From NCBI RefSeq assembly GCF_963966145.1, contig NC_091051.1:13020001-13084000 (forward strand): a DNA stretch of 64,000 bases, written 5' to 3'. This DNA is from Tenebrio molitor (Eukaryota > Arthropoda > Insecta > Coleoptera > Tenebrionidae). The notes beneath the pieces were generated by a model. That model was not told the origin of the DNA, did no database searches, and worked only from the letters and a program-made list of their open reading frames with translations. Each line of letters opens with the position of its first letter. Position 1 is the first letter of the stretch. The position numbers and the translations under genes are program-made. Shown here one piece after another: positions 38,251 to 50,582 of this stretch.

Positions 38251-39288
38251 TGTATGGATTATTTATTTATTCTACATCTTATGTATGTATTTATGTGAAT
38301 ATATGTATAGGAGCAAAAGGATTACTGTTTCTCCTTTTTCTTCTAGCTGCTGATTTTAATGGCGTACTAAATCAATAAAATGCCATTCGAGATTATTTTA
38401 TAAGTCCACACGATAACCCCTATCATGACAGAAACTGTTTTTAAGAAGCGCTTCTTGCGAGATCCACATCATTTGCATAATAAATTAATAAAATGCAATT
38501 TTATTTTAATGGCCCACTAATGAAGATGAATTGCATATTTGTGATTGTAATTAATATTAACACAGTTGAATTTGAATAATCACTAGAAAATTAGCAATCT
38601 TATAATTGCTTTATTAAACATTTTATTTCTAAAAGTTACATTAGGTAGGTACCCCACTGTCTATTCTTTCAAGAAAATTATGAAATAATAAGGTGGCGAT
38701 TATGCTAATTTTTCATTCTTATCACAATTATAATGTGAATATTATAAACAAAATCAAGATAATTTGTTGCCGCTATTTATATTATAATTTCATTTGCATT
38801 TTTATCATTTTTTTGTAAATGATGTATGTATTGCTTTTATGTTAATTATATTAAGTATTTAACACTTTAAAATATCAGCCTGAAAATCGTATCAGATAAC
38901 ATCTGCGTTATAAAAAAGAATTTAAAATTATTTATTTGCGGGCGCTTCCGAATAGGTTCCTACTTATGAAAATATTGTAATTTTGAGCATTAATTCCCAG
39001 TTTTTTGTAGAATACGTTAAATAATAATGTGGGTAGGTACCTATGTACCTACGTAAGTTATGTAAATGGTATTTTCAAACGATAACGCTAGTTGTTAGGT
39101 ACCGCGAGTCCTACATATTCCATAATACAATTAAAAAAATAAAATTATAAAGCAATTATGGTCTAAAATAAATAAAATCATATAAAAATATTTTGGTTTA
39201 TTTATTTAAAACATTTATTTCCAAACAAATAAGAATAAGAAATAAGAATAATAAATATGATGTAGCTTAGAATAAAATACAAATATTA

Positions 39289-39505
39289 TGTACGGTCGAT
39301 GGACAAATAAAACTGGGACACTTACAATTTAATCTATGTAAATCAGACTATTAAATTGTCAATATATCTGTCACTGTCTATATAATATGTCATACCAAAG
39401 TTAACCTATTTCTGATAAAGCCGTAATTAAACGATGCAAATTAGTAAATTTTGACTTATGTAATTGTCATTTTTGTCCCAGTTTTATTTGTCCATCGACT
39501 GTACA
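39289..39505. mobile_element. MITE with 30-bp TIR
   Basis: GTACGGTCGATGGACAAATA then AAACTGGGACA at the left; TGTCCCAGTTT then TATTTGTCCATCGACTGTAC at the right, one mismatch. About 217 bases, AT-rich centre, no coding frame. Confidence 0.88.
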
Positions 39506-39639
39506 TACAAATTTTACTAGGTAAATCTATTTATAATAAGTAAGTAGGTAGCTATGTTAGAGCTATTTTAAAAACATCTCCCTAGACCAATCTAATCTAA
39601 TAAAATATAATAGAAGAGTAAAAACTAAACAAGTATTAC

Positions 39640-39837
39640 CCACTGATCAAATCAAAATTATCAAAAATCAGTCTATACATTTTGTAGATTTTTTTCGTCA
39701 AATAACAGCTAAGAAGTAGATATGACTGATTTTAAAACCACTGATCAAATCAAAATTATCAAAAATCAGTCTATACATTTTGTAGATTTTTTTCGTCAAA
39801 TAACAGCTAAGAAGTAGATATGACTGATTTTAAAACC
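39640..39837 (+). repeat. Exact tandem duplication, 2 x 98 bp
   Basis: The unit beginning CCACTGATCAAATCAAAATT and ending CTGATTTTAAAA occurs twice head to tail with period 98 (39640-39737 and 39738-39835) and I see no difference between copies. The absence of divergence points to a recent duplication or a collapsed or expanded assembly feature. Non-coding. Confidence 0.9.
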
Positions 39838-42800
39838 TTTATTTAAGCAGGTACCTACTTACATATTTTATTTACTTTATGTTTTCTTAAGGTTCATATT
39901 TTAATAATATTTATGTCATAATCTGTAGTAGATAGTACGTGATAATTTTTTTGCGTATGTACCTATGTTTTATTTTTATAGCTTATTCTGATTAAATTTT
40001 GGTAATATTTTAACGTCCTGAAATAATACAAGCCATCAGCCTCCCCTTTATATTATAAAGTAACCGCCTGAATGGATATTAATATAAAACAGTAGTGATA
40101 AATGATCAAAATTGAGCAAATCCTAACGTTAAATCCTCTTCCCAACATTACATCCTCAACTCCGGCACAACCAAATTAAAAATGGCAAAGTTATCGGCAC
40201 AGAGGTCAGTAATATATGTGATTTATGATGATATCATTTGATTGTTTTCGGTCCACGGATTCCCTATAAGTTATGAGAGCCGGCGGTATTAGAATAAAAT
40301 GAAATCAGGTTTCCGTTTTAACCTAATGAAATCGACGAACCCCGTTTTCAGGTAAAACAGATAATCCACCTGAAAGTGGGATAGGTTGTCTGAAATTTCA
40401 GTAATTGCATTAGTCGTTTATAACGATCCCATTGAGCGCTTTAATATTGAAAGAGGCGTAGTCGCGACGTCGCAACGCTTCCAGTTGGCGGATGACGTGG
40501 GGTCGGTGTATTTTCCTTTTATCGCCTCCGTTTTTCTACGTGTTACGTCTCTGATGTACGCATATTCAGATTTGATATGAAACCGGTGGTTCGCGCAGAC
40601 GCGCGCCACATTAGATATGCACCAATGCGAATCTTTCTACCCTTCACACCGATAGGGGTGGAATACGAGCAAGATATTTTATTTTAAAACGCCTCTCCAT
40701 TGGCCGTTTATGGTTTTGATATCAGATACGAGACAAGGATGAATGCGTGGCCTCTTTCTTTTTATGCTAAATTAAGGTGAGTGCATATAACGTTTATTTT
40801 TCGGTGCCGGATATGGTCGGGTTTATGGGACCCTTGCGCCACGCGCCCCATTCAACAATCTCTGAAACGAATCCAATTGTCAAAGGGTTGTGTCATTTAC
40901 AATTCTAACGAGCCAACCGCCGACACGTGCCTCATATTACATAATGTTTAAATCGTTTTAAAATGGCGACGCTTCCACATGCATCAGTCTTAATCGTAAC
41001 GGTCTCCTGTTGAGCGTTACATTTTTTAAATCCAGAATCTTCATTTCATTTCAGTGAACATAGCTAAGTAGTCAAATATTCAATAAAACGTACACAAATG
41101 TTGTAGGTAATTGTCTAAAACGTAATTTCATTGCACGTAGTGAAGTGACTTTAATTACAATATGTTCCAAAAAATTTAAAATAGATAATTTAATTTTACC
41201 AGTGTATGTAAATTTTACATCTAAAGCTCAACCAGGTAATTCTATTTGTTGCCGTAAATAAGACCACTTGTTTAAGATATGTAATAATAAAAAGATTTTA
41301 TAATATGTAATTACAAATTTTCGGTTGCACAAAAAATGTCGTGTACACCTTGGTCGCGAGATCCTTTAACTTCCTCGAAATTGTCCTGTGTCGGCCGCAA
41401 GCGGCCTCGGCGACAATTCTCTCGGTACGATAAAGAATGATTTCGCGGCCTTGATACACAAATAACTATAACGAAATATTTTGCGAATCTCGGTAATGAA
41501 GTCGTAGCAATACCTATGTTTCTTCTGCAATCTTTTTAGGTACATAGCATCTGGCAGCAAGGATAATTCATTTTGTAAAAACGCAGTTCAGCGGTAAAAA
41601 ATCTTAAATCGCATGTGGTCAGGCTTTTAATAATATATTTTATGTTTTTCAACCAGAGATTGAATGGAAAACATTTTTTTAAATTTTTTCTGTCGAAAAA
41701 AGTACCTATGTTAGACAGGAGATATACGTGATGATTTATTATATTTTTATTTTTCTCTCCATTAATTAATTATAAACTTTTCCGTGTTACCTACGTTATG
41801 CTATTTTATAAGTCTTCACAATCGATTATTTTACGTGAAGTTTCTCACGATTCACAAATTATTTATAGATCTGAGAGATTGATACGGGTCAAAACTCCCT
41901 AATTCGACATTCAAGCGAAAAAAAAAGCTTGATGTAAAATTTCGGAGGGATGAAAGGTTTCGTTTAAAAAACGGTACGATTGTTCCCAGGAAACGGGATT
42001 TCATGTACCTTGCGACCTATATTATATCCTTTTTTCAACAAAAAAATAATTCTTCACTCTTAGTGTCAGGTTAACTAAGGACCATTTTGCGAAGATTAGC
42101 TCTGATTCTCACAGTAAGTGAATTTGGGTCATTTTTTGTCGTCGCCCTTCACACCTGAAGGTTTCGCATTTTTTACCTAAAACTGATATGGAAACGACTC
42201 GCTTTAATTTACCCCCGGAATCCGCTCTATGGAAATGGGGAACTGCAGATATATTATGGCATATAGTGTCCTGTATTGATTTTAATGTTGCGGCGCGGAA
42301 TTTCCGTCCTTATGGTTCATGAATATTGGATCTTGTATTCTGTATGCGGATTCGCGCAACGCTCTTCAATAATAAACACCGTTATATTAAAGTGACTCTC
42401 ACTCGTGCTTATACTGTTCCAAAGGGGTAGTGGACGGAGGAGCCGGCAATTATCTCGTCGTCTCAAATAATTTATGAAATTTTATTGTGTCGCAAAGTTT
42501 CTCTATTGCAAAACTCGCGCCAACGAATTTTATTGCAGTCTAGATAACTCCTCGGTTATTAAATTTTCAAATTGTTGCTCTTATGTCGGCTATCGCATTT
42601 TGCACACTTAATTTCGACGACAGGAAGCGGTAAATGCGGAGTTCAAATCGACCGTCGGGGGCGAATCGGGATGCATATGCTTCGTTAGAAGACAACAATA
42701 GGCCAGTGGTTGTTTGAATAATGACTCCGGTCAACACTATACGCACCCCACAAAAGGTAGAAATTCGAATGATTCCGGAGCGGACAGGCCCAGATATTTC

Positions 42801-44826
42801 GCTAATACGAGGGTGGCTAAGGCAGGTAGTTTTTTAACCCTCCTGTTTCAAGGTGATGCATTAAATTCGTAAGAATACGAAAAACCGTATTATAAAAAAA
42901 TGGAGTGGATCCATGCGTTTTCCCAATTTCTTCGTTCGGTTCGTCTTTGCGGCGAGCTTTAACAATGATGAGTCATATTTTTCTTTCATTACCATTGTAA
43001 ACAGCCGAAGCATACATTAGCATATCCCTATTTACAGGGTTCTTACCACCGAGGACAGTAGAATTCAAAAGAATTCGAAGGCTTTGTTGGGCCACGTCTT
43101 CCTCTCGGAGGTAAACGATCGAAACTATTTTTTTCTTTTAAATTTACATGCGAGCACGAATGCCAGAAAATTAGTTTACTTTAGAAATCCGAAATTGTCA
43201 GCTGCGCTGGTGAACCGAAAAGGCGTCAGCTGCCGCAAATGGGACAAAATTTAAACATTTCCTCCCTTGTTTTAATTCGAGATGTCCACATCCAATCGTA
43301 ATGTGGACGTTTATGTACCCATTGTCTTTTTGGCAATTATTTTTTATATTTATGTCGGGGAACTAATTGGCTTTAAGCACATTGTTTATGCAGATTTTTC
43401 AGTCGTAAAGGATTTATTGGTTTTAGAGAGGGATGAAATTTCGTTAATTAGCATCGCATGTCTTGACGAATGCCTCACAAACTTTACGGTGGATCAACTG
43501 CAAACGTGATGGCGATTAACGATGCATTATATACGCAATATTTTTCGTATAATGTACGTTATCAAGTCAAGCCAACTCACTAGAAGTAATTAGTAACGCT
43601 GATACTGCGTTTAGATAAAAGAATGCTTGAGACAATTATTAATGACGTTACATCAAAATTTTAGACGGAAGTGACTTAAATATTATCTGCCTAAAAATTT
43701 CTTCTACTGACCGTTGTTGAAGAGTCAAAGTAGGTATTTTAATGTGTATGTTTTTTGTTTAGAAAATTCCACAAATAAGTATGTTTCCTGGAAATAGGTT
43801 TTACCGAGCACCACGTAGGTAGTTCGGTGCTATTCATGGTTTTAAATATGCGTTTCTACCAAAAACACCATTTAGGTAGGTAGGTCAAATTCCATGGTGG
43901 GATGCATGTTTAGTGTTATTCAGAGTGATCAACAGGAAGTGCATAAATGGTGTGACTTACTGAATATGTTTTGTGACTTTTTTACGCATTCTTTAAGATT
44001 AATTTCCAGGATATTAATTAGGTATTCATCGTCCTAATTACCATTAGATACAAATTCTAAACCTTTGTTTTTCTCTTCTTCTCTTGTCTATTTAATTCTT
44101 TATTCCAATAAGTAATTATTTTCCATGTGATTACTAATACCATTAAATGGTGCGACTAATTGCCAATTTAAACTTTTAGATACCCTGGTTTGGCTCGGTT
44201 TTTCACATTTCTGAAATTATTAAAATTATGTTTTTTTTTTTTAATAAACACCCAAGTTTAGCTCGTTTTTGCACACTTTAATTTGTTTCTGCTCTTTCTC
44301 CACCAGTATACCATTATAATAAGTGATGAGTAACCACAATCGTAGCGAATATTGAGGTTATACAGTTTACAACTTCTCTTATTTCAATAAATAAGTAGTT
44401 GAAAAAATATTTGATGTGGTAAAAGTAAATATACTAATTTTTTGCAACAACTATAGAATTAGACTCTAATTATTAAGTACAGAAAGATCAACAAACTCCA
44501 TTTCTTTCTGTTGATCACATAAATTATGTTAATGATCAATTAGTTATTATCGTTGTTTATGACAGCAAGGAAATAAAAATGTACTTTTATAACTCTCATA
44601 AAATTGTAACATCTCATTTTTTCATAGTATGTTGCCTTCCATTTCCGATTACAATTAAAATATTGTCTAACTTATGTCTCATTAAATATCCACCATTTAT
44701 TATCATTTGCATAATTTATGCAACTAATTATAATATCAGATCTATATCTTTGTGATTTTTCAAAATAAATTTATTATTATCGTCGACTATAATTTTGTAG
44801 TACTACCTTGAGTTGTTAGACATGCA

Positions 44827-45040
44827 ACGGGTACTTTTTAAAACTTGGCGTCGAAGTTGGCGTTGAAGAGTCGATTGTGAGCGCACCACCGGTTTCAACT
44901 CTGATCAGCTCACTTTTTCCGTTGTTAGTGTTTTTAACCTGCAGTTTGAAAAACTAGTGTTTTTAAGACGAGTGGCTCATTCACAATCGACTCTTCAACG
45001 CCAACTTCGACGCCAAATTAAAAAAAAAAAACACACTTTA
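44827..45040. mobile_element. MITE family A, copy 4 (best-preserved TIR)
   Basis: The left side reads TTGGCGTCGAAGTTGGCGTT then GAAGAGTCGATTGTGAGCG; the right side reads TTCACAATCGACTCTTCAAC then GCCAACTTCGACGCCAA. Arms are about 55 bases. The centre carries TTTTTAACCTGCAGTTTGAA. Ends resemble ACGGGT...ACACAC rather than perfect complements. Confidence 0.82.
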
Positions 45041-48000
45041 TACTTAATTTTTCGTAAATCATAACTACAAAGAATTATACACTAGTGTCCATAAAAAATA
45101 ATTTTGGAATTAGTTAGTCTTGTTATGTATTATAATCGCCAATTTTTTTAGGAAAAAACTTATGCCAATTGTAACTAATCAAACATGACAAAATGTCAGG
45201 GTTCAGTTGTATTTAAATAATACAAATGTTTATAATTATTAGTTAAAATAGTTAAAAAGTAGTAATGTAGAAATTCGAGGCTGCATTTTTATGTAAAAAT
45301 TTGCTTAATTATAAACGACTGTTTTATTTTATTTAGTGCAATAGAGAGGTGTTATTTCACGGTTAGTTGTGTCATTTACAAAAAAAAAACTGTATACATC
45401 ATTCATTATCCTTGTGCCATTAATAATACCTACTGAAATGTTTAAGCAGGAATTTCCACATTTTCGAAACTTCAACAGTTTTTCTAGCTATGAATGGATA
45501 TTTAAATGTAATTTCACAATCTTTAAAAACGATTATTGAATGATTTTGCAGAAAATCTAGAATTCTTTGGAATATTTTTCACGTCAAAAAAATCTCGTTG
45601 CACACGGTGTTGAAACATTGAAACTCCTGTTCTTTGCATACCATCTTAATTTACATAAGTTGTCGGTTCTGTGTTTAAGTAGCACAAGCTGTGCCTGCCG
45701 CCGAATTAATTTTTAGGGCCAATTAATCCGATGGCGTGTGTCAGGCAGTCCCAACGACACACGCTGTTATCTCAGGTTAAATATTTTGTCGTACATAATC
45801 GGGGGTTAAAATTCGGTTTAATTAACAGCGGCGCAGTTAACATTCCCCAATAATCGATAAGGGTTAAAGTCGGGACGGCGATTTTAATAAAGACCCGTAA
45901 CCTCTTTATCAGAAGGCCATCTGGCTTCTCCCGAGAAGGAACCTGAGTTAAATTAACTGTAGCTAAGGTGGAGGTTGAAAACTTAATTTTTTTAGCAGCA
46001 GCTGTCGCCAACTTAAGCAATGACACTCTACGGGGGTGGTTACACAATCACAATGTAAGAATACGAACCGATTTCGCCAAGAAAGGCATTAGAATACATT
46101 TAAGACGTGCATTGTGATGTGTTAACGTTTGCTGCCAATAAAAGCCTTCTGCCGCATGATTTTAGGACGATTCTTCCGATAAACATTTATGTGCTCCAGC
46201 CCAATTGTACTTTTAGTGTGATACCATTTCTTCAAATTTCTTGAGGAGCTCTATTTATTTCAGCGTTGACCGTTAAATGAAAAATGGGCAGTTTATTTTG
46301 AATACGGCAATTTGCCGACAGCTTACAAATTTCGGGATCCTGACAGTTGTGCCCTAATAATGAAAAAAATCGTTATTTTCTCAATCAAAAAAGGGGAAGT
46401 GTATGAATTTCAAATATTTGGTAACCCTTGTTAATTCGACGATCCCTCTTTTTTTTTCAATAAATCGTGAGAAATCACAGCAAGGGTTTCACTTGCGCCG
46501 GAATCATACTGTGAAAATTACAGCTTCATTTAGAATTTGTGAAATTTTCTCATGGCGGGGATCGGTTCACGCACAACTCCGCGGTTTTATTTTATTATGC
46601 TCTTACACAAACAGTTCATTAATTTGCTATCGTTAAACGACGTGTTTAAGATTCATGGCTGCGTCTTCATAATAAAAAAGGTAAGGTTCTGAACCTTAAA
46701 CGTCTGGTAATTTTGCAATGTAAGTGTAGTGAGGCGTCCATGAATATTGATTGACACCTGTTTTAACACCTGTGATCATCAAATTGTCAATGCACGCTCT
46801 TAACCGCTGAGAACATCCGATATGCAAAGAACAAATTAATTATCTTTTAACATTTATTTTAATCGGATGTGTCGAGAATGAGAACCGGATTCAAAACAGA
46901 TAATTACGTATGCCATTCAACGGATTGTTATCACCAATCTCTTGACATAATTAACTATTAATTACAATTGAAATATGCTTTTAATAGTTTTATAACCGTG
47001 CCGTAAAAATTATCTTAAACCTGGAAAGTTCATTTATTTTTTATTGCTCTTTCGTTATCCTGGGGCGCACTCGGCTACCATTTCCTACCACGTTCTCTTC
47101 TCCCCAGTCTGCTTCCCTCATACAGCCTGTTTCGAATGTTTGCCTTCATTGGTAAATTTATTTGCAGGAGTCGCGTAGTTTAATTTATGATGTCAACAAC
47201 AATGGAAATAAATAAGCTAATTATCTTTCATTGTATTCAAATCAAGGAACTAATTATATAATATCCTTTCGGAATTGCTAAAAACGATATGGTCTCTTCA
47301 AAACACAGATTCCATTTGATTCTTTACAATTATTTTACATGTTTTCATTTTATACTCAAGTATATTCCCTTGCATATTACTCAACAAATTAACTAATTAA
47401 TTACCTATTAATGAAGACAAAAAATAATATGTACCGTGCAAGTAATTGTGATTTTTTCCTTCTTATTTTGACACAACTAAAATTGTAAACATAAATAATA
47501 AACGGCTAATGATTCCGTTACGTTTGTTTTAATTAAGCGTTTTGATCAAAAAATTCTGGTACAAGAATCCTGGAACACCTGCATACAGTAATGGAATCCC
47601 TCTCCTTCGTATTTTGCTTGTTTTTCTTGGCAAGCCTCGTTCACACGAAGATTTTTAGGTTTCGAGTAAATAGTGCGAAAACGATTCCACATCATACCTG
47701 CCACGATTTAAAACTGCGATGAATAGATGTGGGTGAATTAAAAAAAAATATCTCAATGAAGTTTAATGCAGTGTAAAAACATCCTTTGCCGTGGCGGTGG
47801 AGGATTAAAAAATAATGTGAAATTGAGAAAAAAATAACAATGGACGTGTACAAAGCTTCGGAGAATCGCTTTTTACGATGCGAGCATTTATGAGAAACGA
47901 AATAAATCACACGTAAGTCAATAATAAAACATGTTGCATTAAGAGTTACTAATTTGCATTACGCATTCGCCATCACATTACAATTAGCCGTCGTTAATTG

Positions 48001-48528
48001 TGAAATGTGCCGAAGTGACACTTCGTGTGCAGACTCCGGGGATGAAACCGTGGCCGGTGAAATGTGCGGTAACGGATGAATCGTTAAAAATCATCTCTTG
48101 TATTTATGCCGAATGTAATTAAAGCTATTTACATAAAGTGGTTTAATTCGCAATTATGATCGTAAGTGCGTAGTTGCGACGTTCCACAGCTGCCACTTAA
48201 GCCGAACTCCTTAATTAAGACCGTCTTTACCCAGTCCAATTTACGACAACTCGTAAACACATGAATAATTTACATTAATGTACATTTTTCAGTGTGAAAT
48301 GTTCTCGGCGGCATATCAAACGCTCGGGACGTGATACTCGGGGTTAAAATGACATGCTAATTTTAAATATCACTAATTTACATCCATTAAGGTCCTTTTA
48401 TCTTGCCGATTATGAGTCATTTGCTTCAATAACAATCACTTTGTGCTCTCGCGATACATCGCACCGAAGAAATATTAGATCGTCCTTGAACTTAATTTTT
48501 TTTCTCGTCCTTTTTGGACATGTAAGAG

Positions 48529-48545
48529 ACGCCATCTAGCGGGGG
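48529..48545 (+). promoter_or_regulatory. CTCF-like insulator motif
   Basis: GACGCCATCTAGCGGGG contains CGCCATCTAGCGG, close to the insect CTCF consensus, with A instead of G just before the core. It is in the same orientation as the site at 57976, about 9.4 kb away. Confidence 0.4.
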
Positions 48546-50188
48546 ATAGTCGTCGTTATTCATCGCATTACGGTTGTCATCTCGCTTTATTGGAAGATGG
48601 ATGTTTTACTGTTTATTATTTAATATGACGGCTAGGCCTGCACTTCCATTTAAAAAAGCTTGTAACTCTATTAGCGAGATGAAGGAAGCAATTGGTCACT
48701 TGTTAGAGGCGATGCTTTTTCCACCCCTTGAACGAGCATCCTTGATATGATCTTCATACTAGTACACATTTCAACATACAAACTCGTTTCATTACATTTC
48801 TATTTTCTATTAAACAATTATTCAACTCCTAATCGGAATCTAATAATGTACAAAACTGATTAAGATTATTATTTATAAATCAACATTCTGGTGTAGCTGT
48901 TAGTAAGCGATTTGAATAAATAACAGTTTATCTTATTTTAATTTAATTGCTGTTAGTTAACTTGATGGATTGTTTATATGATTAATTAATTAAAAGTTTC
49001 TGATTAATCGCCTTGGGAAATTAATAAATTATTCGCTTTTTATAAATAAGCAAGTTAATAAATCATTATTTGTGCGTTGAATAATTTATAAACTAAAACA
49101 CAATTTTTTTGGATTTAATTTTATGATTTTAACGAAAATTTTCTCGAACATACCTATTTTATGCAAGAAGACCTAGAAAAATCTACGAGAAATTAAAATA
49201 AAAGTGACCAGTGTCTGTTGAATATTTGATTGTTACTTATTTAAAATAAAACTGTCAATATCAGTGTTTCTAAATGAAGAAAAGTATAATCTAAATTATT
49301 CTATCTTTAAAGTTTTGATCCGCCTCCAGAAATGAACATTTTTCTTAAAGTGTAATCAAAAATACAAATGAAAACTAATTGAAATTCTTAAAATAATAAA
49401 AGTGGGCAAGCTATTTTTGTACGTATTTTTTAATATTTTTAAATGTGTAACATTAACGTGTGAAAATTATGGCAGACTATTTCCTGAGAAAAATTTACAT
49501 CGTAAATACAAATAAACGTAATTCTGTGTTTAAAAATGGTTTTTCTGTCAATTTTTATGCGGTCGTTGACGGTCGTGATATTTGCATTGAATTGGTATCT
49601 ATGGTGATTTATTGACAATAGTTTTACACTAGTGCAAATTATTATAGCTATTGGCTAAAAATCATATATGTATTACAACTTTTTGATTGGCTTAAATTTT
49701 TCGAAGGAAATAAATAGTCTGTACAATTGCTTTTTACTGTTGATACTATAAAATCAGAAAAATAAAAATAGATATACATGCTTATAGGTTCAAATAATTT
49801 TGAATAATTGTCCTTGAAAACCTAAGAATTTTACATAAATGAACGTCACAAAAAATTAACAAAACTTTTACAAAGTCATGATTTTTTTTCGAAATATCTT
49901 CTATTTACACCATTTACTAATTTGAGAAGATATTCTAGCTTGAGTCTAACTTCTCCAAACTTAGCTTCTGAAGGACCACATTGAGGTAATAGTTTTGTAT
50001 GTTCAGTCTCAAACCAGTAGGTATATTAGATCTTTTAAGTTGTTACAATGTCATGGATTACTTTAAATTTACTTAATTCATCTGACTCATCACCCGCGTG
50101 ATGGAGTCAGATCTTGTTAGTTGTCGAAATGATCTTATATCGAAACGATATTTTCATTTACATTTAAAAACCATATTATAAGAATGAA

Positions 50189-50582
50189 GTACTTCGTTTC
50201 TGAGTTCGATGCCGGTAAGTCGTAAAACAGGGTTGTCATAAATCAATAATAATCACCGCTTAATACACACACATGCAAATTTCTTTTGTCGGGAAATACT
50301 TGTGCTCGGCGCACGTTAACAAATTGGCCCCATCCTCGTTCTGAAAGGTGTGTGCGGGCGTAAGACTGAGAAAACATGAGGTTTGGAAGATGCCAAGTAA
50401 GGGATAGTACTTTAGGGCAAGAAATCGAAAAATTAGAATTGTAACATTTTAATACCAGTAGAATGACCTAGGCTGCTTATAATAATTAATTTTCATGAAA
50501 TGTTTTGGACGCACTGGAATCTGTCAGCGCTTCGGTCGTTTTATGGCTTAGCGGCATCGAACTCAGAAACAGAGTATAGTAC
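50189..50582. mobile_element. MITE with about 40-bp TIR
   Basis: Left arm GTACTTCGTTTCTGAGTTCG then ATGCCGGTAAGTCGTAAAAC; right arm GTTTTATGGCTTAGCGGCAT then CGAACTCAGAAACAGAGTAT with final AGTAC. A short insertion near the right end and about four mismatches. 394 bases, no recognisable ORF. Confidence 0.82.
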
